A DNA stretch of 64,000 nt from Semisulcospira habei (taxonomy: Eukaryota; Mollusca; Gastropoda; Semisulcospiridae). Made by a program: the position numbers and the translations under genes. The stretch covers positions 222,062,774-222,126,773 of the forward strand of contig BTPG01000001.1 of NCBI GenBank assembly GCA_036245525.1, in the 5' to 3' direction. Below are positions 22,881 through 32,276 of this stretch, one piece after another; positions within the stretch are counted from its first letter, which is position 1, and each line of letters starts with the position of its first letter. A model generated the notes under the pieces. It searched no databases. It worked only from the letters and a program-made list of their open reading frames with translations, and had not been told where the DNA came from.

Positions 22881-24154
22881 AATTAGGAGTAGTTATCAAA
22901 TCCGCAACAGACAGAAAATGTTCGTTAAATGTGTCGGCGGAGAGATTACTAGGGATGGTTTTTGACCTACTGCTATTGCCTAGGGTGATTGAATTCAGTA
23001 CCCGCCACACTGCTGACACATCTTTGTTGTCCTTGACAGTGTTGCGGATAAAGTCCCTCCTCGCGACGCGCACCATTGACCTCACACGGATTTTGCTGCT
23101 TTTTAAATTCATCAAAGTTCTTTTCTCTTTTTAGGTCATTTCGCACCGACATAGCATGCATTATTTCTTTTGTCAACCAAGGGGGAAGTATCTCACTCCT
23201 TACTCTTTTTGTTCTAATCGGTGCATGTCAGTCTAATACTCCAAGGAATAAACTGTACCAAGTGGACAGCGCAATATTTGGATCATCTGCGAGAAGGACC
23301 TCGTCAAAAGGAATGTTACTGAGATCATGTAGAAACGCATTACGATTGAAATGCTTAAACGACCTGTAGGTTGTTGTAGTATGACTATGTTTCTTTAATT
23401 TGGGGAGTTTTACAGACCAGCAACAAATCACGGGGCAGTGGTCACTAACACTAAGATCTGAAACAATAACATCGGTCACCGCCTGCGGTTTGTTTGTATA
23501 GACGTGGTCAATGAGCGTAGAGCTCGTGGCGGTAATTCTGGTGGGGGATTTAACTATCTGTACTAGGCCAAATAAAAAAGAAAAAGAAGATGTAGTTTCC
23601 CATGCGGGATGGCGTTTAATCATGTCTGTACTAAAGTCACCTAGAAGAATGGCGTCATTTTGCCCTTTACAAACTTTGTCTAGGTTAATAGTAAAATTGT
23701 CATACCACTCGAAGGTAGACGCCGGATTACGGCAAAGAACCCCGACAAATCACGGTGAGAAATACGGGCTCTTGGCCTCAATCCACACACACTCTACTTC
23801 AGCCGTTTCTAAGTCTTTATGCCTAGGACTAAGTGTTCAATAGTGATGAACGTATACAGCAATTCCTGTTTGATCGTGACAGGAGGAATCTCGTCTCATG
23901 ATAAAAAAATTAGGAATTTTCACTGCATCATCATGATGTTTGAATTTAGGCGTGACTCCGGCGGTAAGGTCAAAAATGTCGAACGGTGTCGGACTGTTAA
24001 GGAACGCTGACAGGTTATAATAAAGATGAAAAACATTGAGTTGACCCACTCGTAAATTTTGTTCTTTTTGTTTGCCTTTAGACATGAGTATTTCGCTAAC
24101 AGCTGTATTTTGTTTCACAATAAAACAGCAACTACAATAGCGGTGGTTGAGCAA
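22861..24154 (-). pseudogene. LINE endonuclease and linker, frameshifted
   Basis: Upstream part of the same LINE, in several frames: an APE-type endonuclease start (LRVGQLNVFHLYYNLSAFLN, then DIFDLTAG where a functional enzyme has a TET-like box), the SDHCPV block (23228-23623) that carries the catalytic histidine, and a basic linker (22861-23176) leading to the RT. The degenerate TET position and multiple frame changes show decay. Confidence 0.7.
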
Positions 24155-24160
24155 AAGTCA

Positions 24161-24758
24161 ATCAAAGATGGAAAGCCAATGTCAAGGGAAAACAAAACAA
24201 TCAAAGAAAACAATAAAGTATGAATACAAAATCTGATGATCAAACGTTCAGGGATTATAAAAGTTCAGCGCCCACAACTGAAGTTTATACGGGAAGTATC
24301 AATGTCCGATAGCCTGAAGGAACAATGTCAAAATACTCCACGTCTGTTTAGGAAGTGTTTGAGCTGCCGCGGATAAATACATGCAATGACGACGAAAACA
24401 GAACTTAAGCCGCGAAGCACCCACAATAAAACGAATCGCTGTAAATAAAACAGTCCATCAGTGTCCACAGTTAAATTTCCTGCAATGTCTTTAGTACGGC
24501 TTAATAAACGCCGATTTAGATGAGAACGATTTAATAAAACTTCCACACAGTGGAATGTAAGTGAAAGCGCTACACCAACGCAGCGTGCACTTAAGACACT
24601 CGGTCTAGTCCGCAAACGATGTAAGAGAAGTCCAGAAGTCCGGGCAAGTTAGTCAGTGTATCCGCGACAGAAGCTATAGAGATACGGCACCATACACACT
24701 TTTGTCAAGCAGTACTTAAACGTAATAACTTACACTCGCGAGAAGCGCAGATGTGAGA
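24161..24758. other. Non-coding interval
   Basis: Possibly the 5' UTR of the LINE; no motif or repeat that I recognise. Confidence 0.3.
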
Positions 24759-24970
24759 TGTCGTGTTACCGCTTCTATGTGGGCTGGATGGACTTAGATT
24801 CAAACCAAAGATGCACTCACAAAATACAGGGAAGCCATTTCTTAACTCGGCGGCAAACACGCTATTTATTCACTGACTGGGCATGCGCAGTCTAAGGGAC
24901 ATAATCACCAGAGAGACAACCACTATACAAGAGTTGTCTCCCATAGACCAATATGCTTCATTACATGACA
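24759..24970 (-). repeat. 3' LTR of gypsy element
   Basis: 212 bp, reading TGTCATG...ACACGACA on the minus strand. Pairs with 29877-30088. Confidence 0.85.
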
Positions 24971-24983
24971 CCTCCCTCTTTTA
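24971..24983 (-). promoter_or_regulatory. Polypurine tract
   Basis: On the minus strand AAAAGAGGGAGG lies immediately before the 3' LTR, the position and composition of the plus-strand primer of LTR retrotransposons. The 24984-25350 stretch above it is 3' untranslated. Confidence 0.7.
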
Positions 24984-25349
24984 GTTAAAACTTATCTAAA
25001 CTGGACAAATAAAATTCTTATCTAACAAATGAAATCAAATCTTTCCGATGTCGAACCGTAAATATAAGTGTTCAAGTTATATGCGACCAGCAAAGCGTCT
25101 CTATCATTAATAATAAGAGAATCAGCAAAGCGTCTGTTTAATTATAACAAAAGAACAAACTTGAACCTAAAAACACAAGCTCTCAGCTTTTACTGTACAC
25201 AAACCTATCTATCGCAAAAAAAAAAAAAAAATGCGACTCTACATGTGTTCACCATACATGGATAACTACACCACAACGAAGATCAGGTCCTCGAATTACT
25301 GGAATCTTGCAGGCTTGATCACCACCCTGCCAGATCTAACCCCTTGTTC

Positions 25350-26335
25350 TCGACCATCTGCCCCGGCTCACTGGCAGCAGCTGGACTCTGTATGCACACT
25401 GCGTCTAAGGTGCTTACGGTTACGTCTCAGTACTCCGCTTGGAGTTTTGACCAGGTATGACCTTGGTGCGATTTGACGGATCACCACACCTGGACGCTTC
25501 CACCCGGTCTCCCGTTCACCCCTCACAAGGACAGGGTCTCCTCCTCCGGTAAGGGACGTGCTGTCTGATCAAAGTGCTGTTTCTGGTATAACTTTGATCT
25601 GGCGTCTCGCTGTTGTACAACTTTTGGATCAACCGTCTTTGGCACTAGCGTGGAAGGTAGCACAGCCATAGTCGTACGCAGCCTGCGGCCAAACGCTAGT
25701 TCTGCAGGACTCGCACCTAAACTAGGGATACGCGTCGCGTGGTAGATCAACAGCGCCATGTGTTGATCATCCTGCTTTACAATGTTCTTTGCACTTTGGA
25801 CTCCCCGTTCTGCTTCACCATTACTTTGTGGATAACCCGGGCTGCTAGTCACGTGCTTGAACTTCCAGTCTCTGGCGAATCTTGCGAACTGGAAAGAACC
25901 AAACTGTGGGCCGTTATCTGAAATCACAGTTTCTGGAATGCCATGTGTGGCAAAGATCTCTTTTAACTTCTCGATCACTGAGTTTGATGTCTGGTTGTTT
26001 GGGAAAGTTTTTATGTCTATGTACCTTGAATAATAATCAACTGAAACAAGGTAATGACGTCCTTGTACTTAAAGAAGATCCACTCCAATCTTATGGAACG
26101 GGCGATCTGGCATATTCGATGGTAGTAGAGGCTTTCTAGCCTGTGACGGCCTCTTCTCAAGACAGCATTGGCATGCTGAAACACGGTCTTGGATTTCCTT
26201 TGAAATCCGTGGCCACCAGACGGCTTGTCTGGCATGTTCACGACACTTTGTGATACCTAAGTGTCCATCATGGATCCTGTCTAGGATTTCTGGACGCATG
26301 CTGTAGGGTATGGCAATGCAATCACCTCTTGTCAC
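25350..26335 (-). pseudogene. Gypsy integrase, frameshifted
   Basis: The N-terminal zinc module is at 26335-26069 (H..H: DGHLGITKCREHARQAVWWP; C..C: CQCC). The core follows from 25978 with SDNGPQFGSFQF (second catalytic Asp) and PQSNGEAERGVQ (catalytic Glu). The first-Asp region, after KIGVDLL, is broken by a frame change near 26060. The C-terminal strand-rich tail continues to about 25350 in another frame (GERETGWKRPGVV). It joins cDNA to chromosomal DNA in the family; this copy is inactive. Confidence 0.75.
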
Positions 26336-26400
26336 AATGCCACTGACAACACTCAGTTCTCCGCGAACAGCAAAAATAGTCTCTCGCTGCCAGTTTCACG

Positions 26401-26708
26401 AACTACGGAAGAGAGCAGGCGCAGACAGCATCGCTGAAACCATCGCCACACGGAGATGGAGATGGCTAGGCCACGTTTGCAGAATGTCACCTGACTCATT
26501 ACCAAGGGTGGCACTGAGATGGACACCACAGGGGAAGAGAAACCGTGGGCGACCAAAGGAGACGTGGCGCCGAACCGTGGAGCGAGAGCTCAAGAACAGA
26601 GGCCTTACTCTGCAAACAGCACCCAAAATAGCAGCTGACAGACAAAAGTGGCGCTCCCTTGCCGTCGCCTCAAGCACCAGACGGCGCAGAGAGGACTGAA
26701 TGAATGAA
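26401..26708 (+). mobile_element. RTE-type LINE 3' fragment nested in gypsy
   Basis: Inserted into the gypsy pol, with a 13-bp target duplication TGCCAGTTTCACG at 26388-26400 and 26709-26721 and a (TGAA)n tail. Encodes the C-terminus of an RTE-clade reverse transcriptase protein: RRWRWLGHV..M, RGRPK.TWRRTVE, QDRQKWR-like, ending RRRRED. 5'-truncated and dead on arrival. The 5' part of a similar element is at about 60862. Confidence 0.8.
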
Positions 26709-28241
26709 TGCCAGTTTCACGTCAGCCTTGTAAGTCGGCCAACCAGTCTGTATGTATTCACGAACTGTTCTCAGGCAGATGTCTTTATCTGTCTCTTGCC
26801 TTATCTCCCGTAGTTTGCTCTCAGATACTGGCCAAGAAGATGTCACTTCACTAACGTATGCCTGAACATCTTTTTCTGTAGTAGCAGCACTGTTGGCTGA
26901 TGGGCTTCTGGACAGTGTATCAGCAATGACCAAGTCCTTGCCAGGTTTGAACTCAGCATGAGGCTTGAACCTCATAAGTCGCATTAAAAGTCACTGGCAT
27001 CTCAGGGGTGTTTCTGAGAGATCCTTTGTGATGAGGGCAACCAATGGTTTATGGTCCGTTTGTAATGTGAAACTTTCAAGTCCCATTAACTCATTCTACC
27101 CCAGGCCCACCACAGCAAGTTAATGGATTGACCATGATAGTTCAAGGGTGATGCGAGAATAGCTTGGCGCCTATGGGCGCCAAGCTGTTCCGGCATCACC
27201 CTTGAACTATCATGGTCGATCTGTGTCCTGCACTGCAATGCAGTCTTCAGAGGACAACGGCAAAATTTGGGGATTTCGGTGTTGGGGTAGAATGAGTTAA
27301 GTAGTGCTCGAAACGCTCAAAAGTCCACACAGCGGCCAGACACTCCTTCTCGATCTGCGCGTATTGACGCTCTGAAGACGTGAGGGTGCGCGAACAGAAT
27401 GCAACAGGGTGTAGTCCATCACTATCTTCCTGTAGCAGAACACCACCGATCCCATAGCTGCTCGCGTCTACAGATACTATGGTCGGCTTGGAAGGATCGA
27501 AGTAGGCCAGTGTCGGTGCTGTGGTCAGCATCTCCTTAACTTTGCGGAATGCTGCAGCCTGCTCAGGCCCCCAGGCCCATGCACTCTCTTTAGTCAGCAG
27601 GTCGTTCAGTGGTTTCAGTGTAGCTGAAAGTTGTGGAAGGTATCTCCCGAGGTAATTAATCCTCCCCACAAATCTTCTCAGCTCGGTGACGTCTGCTGGA
27701 TTTGGTAGGTCGATAATGGCATCAGCCTTGGCTGGGTCGGGTCTGATACCCTTGGAGCTCACAATGTTGCCAAGAAAAGCAATTTTACGCTTCCTGTACT
27801 CACACTTGCTCTCGTTCTGAGTTAGTCCCACTCTGTTCAGTCTCTGCAAGACAGTTTGTATACTTCACTCTTACTATGGAGTAAGATGTCATCAAAGTAG
27901 CATATGACACCTTCTATGTTGCTCAGGATCTCAGTCATCGTTCGTTGAAAGATCTCTGGTGCACTTGAAATACCAAAAGGCAACCGTTTCATGTAATAGC
28001 GTCCAAACTGGGTGATGAAACACGTAAGTTTGGCTGTCTCTGGATCCAGTGGAATTTGCCAAAATCCACTCTGCGCTTCTAGTTTTGTGAAGATAGTGGA
28101 ACCCTGAAGCTTATGGAGAATGTCATCCACGGTCGGTATAACATACCTTTCTCTCTGCACTGCTTTGTTAAGTCTCTTGAGGTCAACATAATTCTGATGT
28201 CGCCGTTCGGTTTTATCACAGGAACAATGGGTGACACCCAC
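26670..28241 (-). pseudogene. Gypsy reverse transcriptase and RNase H, frameshifted
   Basis: The RT is split: 28241-27837 holds NYVDLKRLNKAV, the fingers and palm with LEAQSGFWQIPL (the motif A aspartate is replaced by E), LPFGISSAPEIFQR (motif B) and CYFDDILL (motif C). 27849-27247 gives [11 protein letters not shown], the RT/RNase H connection ([11 protein letters not shown]) and RNase H with [13 protein letters not shown] and EKECLAAVW. The RNase H ends across the MITE (27090-27296) and the RTE insert, with FKPGKDLVIADTLSRSP in 26984-26670. Frame changes near 28200, 27845 and in the insertions abolish function. Confidence 0.8.
27090..27296. mobile_element. TTAA MITE nested in gypsy RNase H
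   Basis: Flanked by TTAA at 27086-27089 and 27297-27300. Ends CTCATTCTACCCCA and its exact complement. Removing it and one TTAA restores the RNase H frame, which proves the boundaries. The centre is a near-perfect hairpin (ATGATAGTTCAAGGGTGATG and complement around GGCGCC). Confidence 0.85.
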
Positions 28242-28987
28242 TCTGTTGGTTCTGTGATTTCCTCGATGATGTCCTCATCTTTCGTGCGTTGAAGCTCTTT
28301 CTTCGCTTTTTCATGAAGGGGAATCGGTACTCGTCTTGCGACAGTCACACTGTATGGTGTCGCTCCATCCTTCAAGCGAATCTTCACCGGCGGGCACTTC
28401 ACTGTTCCCAGACCGACATTTCCGATACGCTTCACAAGGCCAAGCTCTGTGGCTGTGCCTCTGCTCAGGAGGTTGTCTGCCTCCCCATCTATGACGTAGG
28501 TGGAAGCTTGCGTAGTTTCGAGTGTAGTCTTGAATACTCCTAGGCTCCTCAACTTCCCACCTGGGCTGACAATAGTGACGTTATCTTGTTTCAGAAAAGG
28601 CTTTCCAAGCTTCGCCCACGTTGCTCTGCTGATGACATTGACATCTGCGCCCGTGTCAATCTTGAAGCTAATCTGCTTGCCTCTCACCACCAGATTAACT
28701 CGCCAAGGAGGATCGTCAGTCGCCACTGATCCAACAAAGAGTTCTTTCACATCTGTAGTCTCAACTTCTTGGACACTCTTTGTCTTTGATCTACACACTC
28801 TAGCAAAATGTGACATTTTACCACACTTCATGCACTTATTTCCCATTGCTGGAAAGCGTTCTTTCATGTGAGATAGTCCAAACCTACAAGTTGGAGCTTG
28901 GTCCATCTTGCTACCAGTCTGCTGATTCTGCCTACCTCCCCTTTGAGGAAAGTTTTTCTTTCTGTGATATCTATCTCCATGGCTCAC
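28079..28987 (-). pseudogene. Gypsy gag C-terminus, protease and RT start
   Basis: About 300 codons in one frame. A zinc knuckle CMKCGKMSHFARVC (CX2CX4HX4C) binds RNA. It is followed by an aspartic protease with FKIDTGADVNVIS (active DTG), a matching LSRGTATELGL block, then the RT N-terminus VARRVPIPLHEKAKKEL and TEWVSPIVPVIKPNGDIRI. The frame ends where the RT continues in the next frame. Domain order confirms gypsy gag-pol. Confidence 0.8.
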
Positions 28988-28989
28988 TC

Positions 28990-29808
28990 TGTCAACGTTG
29001 TGCCCTGCGGCTCCCTGTAGCTGTAACTCTCTTTTAACCTGCTCTTGTTGTCAAGCCATTGTAGTTGCTGACTTCAGCGTTAGGTTTGCTGTAAGTTGAA
29101 ACCCCACCGGGTCTGCCCTAGGGGACCTTGGTGGGGTTGTCTACTTTTTTGTTCCTAGGGTCACCTTGTCTAACCCCTGCAAGGTGGGTTATACTCTTTT
29201 GGGGGTTTGTATTTCTGTTTTTCTGGTCCATTCATCTGTATTTTTCTTTTGAAATTCTCCCTCCTGTCTGCGCTTCTTGCAGTTCTTTTCTTCATTTAGC
29301 GCAGGCACGTCCTGAGAAGGCCTTTGTCGCTTGCGAGACGTAAAGCAATCTATACTCACTCACTCACTGTAAGTTGAAGTTTCTCAGAAAGTTCTTGGTC
29401 TAGCAGGCCTATCACAAGTTTATCCCGAATGCAGTCGTCTTTATTCGGAATTTCACAGTGCGTTGCAAGGTCATGCAGACTTCTAATGTACTCTTCTACT
29501 GTCTCTCCTGGATGCTGGTCTATTCTCGTGAACGTAGCCCTCTCATGAATGAGATTCCTCTTTGGAAGGAAATATTCGTCAAACATGCCCACAACAATGT
29601 CAAAGTCTTTCTTCTGTTCGTCATTCAAGTTGAATGGTGCGAATATCTTGCCTGCCTCTGCTCCTAAGGCGTACATAAAGCTACTAACCTGCACCTCGCC
29701 ACTGTCTCTGTTCAGCTTTGTTGCCAGACGAAAATGCTGGAAACGCTCTTTCCAACCGGCCTACGCGGCTGGCTCATGAAAGTTAAATTCCTTTGATGGC
29801 TTGAACAT
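28990..29808 (-). pseudogene. Gypsy gag, interrupted
   Basis: Capsid-region gag. Starts at the ATG complementary to 29806-29808 (MFKPSKEFNF), has an in-frame TAG about 15 codons in, then a helical capsid segment (FMYALGAEAGKIFAPFNL, EYFLPKRNLIHERATFTRI, ETVEEYIRSLHDLA, IRDKLVIGLLDQ) to 29367, where a SINE interrupts it; the rest resumes below 29100. Needed to form the retrotransposon particle; inactive here. Confidence 0.75.
29101..29366 (+). mobile_element. SINE-like element in gag
   Basis: 266 bp with a 12-bp target duplication CTGTAAGTTGAA at 29089-29100 and 29367-29378, head CCCCACCGGGTCTGCCC and (ACTC)n tail. Same family as four copies in the 5.3-kb units. Recent enough to keep exact duplicates. 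No convincing pol III A/B boxes. Confidence 0.8.
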
Positions 29809-29876
29809 TGTCCTCTTCCAGAAATATACACTTCACATGAACAGTCACTGATGCTGCACGTTTACTTCTGACACCG

Positions 29877-30088
29877 TGTCGTGTTACCGCTTCTATGTGG
29901 GCTGGATGGACTTAGATTCAAACCAAAGATGCACTCACAAAATACAGGGAAGCCATTTCTTAACTCGGCGGCAAACACGCTATTTATTCACTGACTGGGC
30001 ATGCGCAGTCTAAGGGACATAATCACCGGAGAGACAACCACTATACAGGAGTTGTCTCCCGTAGACCAATATGCTTCATTATATGACA
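29877..30088 (-). repeat. 5' LTR of gypsy element
   Basis: Upstream LTR in element direction, 212 bp, about 98 percent identical to the other by eye. The minus strand just inside it reads CGGTGTCAGAAGT, the position of a primer-binding site. Confidence 0.85.
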
Positions 30089-30102
30089 AGTGTAACCTGC
30101 AG

Positions 30103-30480
30103 GAGGCAGCTATCCTTCCGAGCACGTGCAACTGCAGGAGCTCATGAGGATCTATGTCTCTTGCATTTGAGGCTTGTAATGAGATGGCACTTTGGTATTT
30201 ATCCTCATGAGCCTGTGCATCTGCAGGGGCTCACGAGGATCAATGCCTCTTGCATTTAAACAGATAATCGCGGCCTTCATGAGGTATCTATCCTCCAGAG
30301 ACCGTGCATTTAGATTTTTGCGGCCAGCATGAGGTATCTATCCGCATGAACCAGAGCAGCTGCAAGGGCTCATGGGGATCTATGCCTCTTGCATTTTCAT
30401 TTTGTAGCCAGCAGCATCCTCATGAGCCCGTGCAGCTGCAGGGGCGCATGAGGATCTATGCCTTTTGCATTCAGATTGTC
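30103..30480. repeat. Irregular tandem repeats
   Basis: At least four variants of GCAGGGGCTCATGAGGATCT followed by ATGCCTCTTGCATTT, spaced about 50-120 bp. Related to the arm of the palindrome at 19776. Confidence 0.55.
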
Positions 30481-31150
30481 AAGTTTCGTTCCGCAGAGGT
30501 CTCTGCGTTCCAGTATTGACGAGGTGAAAATTAAACACATGCAGGTAGATACGACAGCAGCTGCTGTGCCATAAGCTGCATTGTCTGTAGGGGATTGGGA
30601 GGAGTTGTCTCTGTTGGCGGCGATTGTTCCCACCCTCTGGGCGGCGGTTTTGCCTGTAACTGTGGCGGGCGCAGCGAAGGGGTGACCCGCTGGTATGTAG
30701 GCACTAGCCACTGGCATGTTGGGGAATTCTCCCTGTAACGTCACGATTGGCCCGCCTTGACCTTGCTGAGGACGTGGGGGCAAAGGCGTGGTCGGGCTGG
30801 CGGGTGTTGTGGGCCTGAAGCTGGTCGCGCTGTGGTTGCTCGTAGTTCTGCAGAGTTCTACCACGTCTCAGGTCCTGCTGCTGGTGTCTGGCTCCGCTGA
30901 ATGGCCTGTGGGACTCTTGCTCCTGGTTGTAGATGTGAAGAGGTTGGCTGCTGGCGCGGCGGATTTTCTCTATCCCGTGTCCGCTGTGGGGCTGGCGTGG
31001 AACACCCGCAAAGCGAATGTTCAGTACCAACTTTATGGCACCAGCAGGACTCGGGTGGGTGCCGTCCTGGTAGAGCTTCTTTGGGGGGTGGGGGGGGGGG
31101 GTGGCTCTTTTGGTCGTGAGGAAGATGGAGGTTGGTCGTGAACAGAATTC
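30481..31150 (-). pseudogene. Downstream part of SGNH-type mobile-element ORF
   Basis: Minus-strand Pro/Gln/Arg-rich frames that follow the SGNH domain, broken several times. One frame has a Cys/His cluster (CWCHKVGTEHSLCGC) that may be a degenerate zinc knuckle. Low-complexity composition; probably the C-terminus of the same ancestral ORF. Confidence 0.35.
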
Positions 31151-31807
31151 TCATCTGCTCACAGGTCTCCCTAAGGGCGTCATTGGAGATGAGGGCGGGG
31201 GAAAGAGTGGGTGGTTCTGACCTCTCGGGGGCATGATGGCAGAGGCCTCAGTGTGGGCATTGGGGAAAACAGAGGTCAGAAGACGGAGGAGCTGTATCCA
31301 CGCCGGCTTAGTGACAGAGTCCTGCTGCATGCAACTGTTGATGCTGACGTAAAACACAACTCTACGGATGTGTCGTGCCTGGCGTTGGTTGCGCAGCCAT
31401 TCCGCCAGCTCGCTAACGCTAAGCCCCGACACCGACATGTTCTGCACGACGGCGTCGTCCACAGACATCCTCCGGGCATCGACCCTTTTCAGGACAGAGT
31501 CGCCGATGAGGAGCGTGTTAACGTCTGGCCTGATGGTCTGGGCTCGCATATTGTCCAGCGGGGTGACTGGTGATTCTGAGGTATTGGTCTCACGGGAGTC
31601 GGTTGCAGCGTTGAGTGCGGCACCGTTGTCAGTACCAGTACCAAGAGCCTGCTACTTCCCCTCGCCATTTGACTGGGCAGCAAACATGTTTTCGATGATG
31701 ACGTCAGGGTGGGTACTGAACAGTACTATTACCTGAAGATTTGGGGGAAATGGGGGATGTCAACTTCAGGGAGGATGATTTGCATGTCAGTGGTGGTGGG
31801 AGAGGCG
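31151..31807 (-). pseudogene. SGNH-hydrolase-like ORF, downstream half (split by Polinton)
   Basis: Minus-strand frame with PDVNTLLIGDSVLKRVDARR (block I GDS), VSVSGLSVSELAEWL-like middle, VVFYVSINSC (block III) and ASAIMPPRGQNHP (late block). These match the SGNH/GDSL-like esterase domains carried by mobile-element proteins of invertebrates. It stops at 31151. It is preceded by Ser/Pro-rich frames up to 31807, where the Polinton target duplication begins. The upstream half (coiled coil) lies at 46003-46703. ORF1 of a CR1-type LINE or another transposon protein are both possible. Confidence 0.5.
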
Positions 31808-31813
31808 GAGAGA

Positions 31814-32023
31814 AGAGATAGATAATATGACACTCCCAGGACAATACATTCAATAGAGCCGCATCCGTCATTAATTTACACTATTTTTAATAACAAAATT
31901 CAGTTATCCCATTACACTCTCGTTATTTCCGAATCAACCCTTTAATTTTTAAAAAAATGATGAGCATGACGGATGCGACTCTATTGAATTTATTATCCTG
32001 GGAATGTCATATTATCTATCTCT
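31814..32023. repeat. Foldback tip of left end
   Basis: 58-bp arms 31814-31871 and 31966-32023 are reverse complements with four mismatches, around a 94-bp spacer. The same unit is at 45787-45996. Each element tip can fold on itself. Confidence 0.85.
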
Positions 32024-32276
32024 TATCCCAATCAAGTGATGTCAATCAAAACTTAATACTTATTAACAAGTTACAACTAACTTCTAGGAACCTGCATAGG
32101 TAACCTTTAAGAACTTATTAATTACTTACCCTAAGTTCTTACAACAACTTGACTCAAGTCACTGAGACAGATTTATCAAGATACAAGGACAATAAAAAAA
32201 CTTTTTTTTAATACTCAGGTGGTGGTGCTGATGGGGTTAAATAATCAGGCATGACATTTTTCTGTGAAGTGTATGA
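31814..32276. repeat. Left terminal inverted repeat of Polinton copy 2
   Basis: Reverse complement of 45528-45996, almost identical over the outer 430 bp and diverged over the innermost 40. It includes a 210-bp foldback at the tip, a TAAGAACTTA/TAAGTTCTTA dyad (32108-32141), a poly-A/T tract and the last codons of the late-domain tail. Confidence 0.9.

Larger units (their letters stand above)
20967..24160 (-). mobile_element. CR1/L2-like LINE, broken
   Basis: Minus-strand non-LTR retrotransposon with endonuclease and reverse transcriptase remains. The 3' end carries repeats of the octamer family ATTGATTC (20967-20982) and a (CA)n tract in the 3' UTR. The same 3' end recurs at 62660. The 5' end is uncertain; sequence from 24160 to 24758 has no recognised content. 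Several frame breaks make it inactive. Confidence 0.75.
24759..30088 (-). mobile_element. Ty3/gypsy LTR retrotransposon
   Basis: 5.3-kb minus-strand element bounded by 212-bp LTRs that differ at about four transitions. Gene order in its own direction: gag with a zinc knuckle, protease, reverse transcriptase, RNase H, integrase. That order (integrase last) defines Ty3/gypsy; a Mag/SURL-like lineage is a guess from the sequence style. It is inactive: frame breaks plus three nested insertions (SINE, RTE fragment, TTAA MITE). The 5-bp flanks TGAGA and AGTGT do not match, so no target duplication is visible. Confidence 0.85.

Noticed and set aside
26310..26400. Upstream extension of the RTE fragment frame
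   Set aside because: Belongs to gypsy sequence before the target duplication; joined only by chance.
30103..30480. CRISPR-like array
   Set aside because: Repeats are imperfect and irregularly spaced, and this is eukaryotic DNA.
31151..31549. SGNH domain as a host enzyme gene
   Set aside because: Serine-block layout, surrounding low-complexity frames and multiple frame breaks fit a mobile-element protein better.
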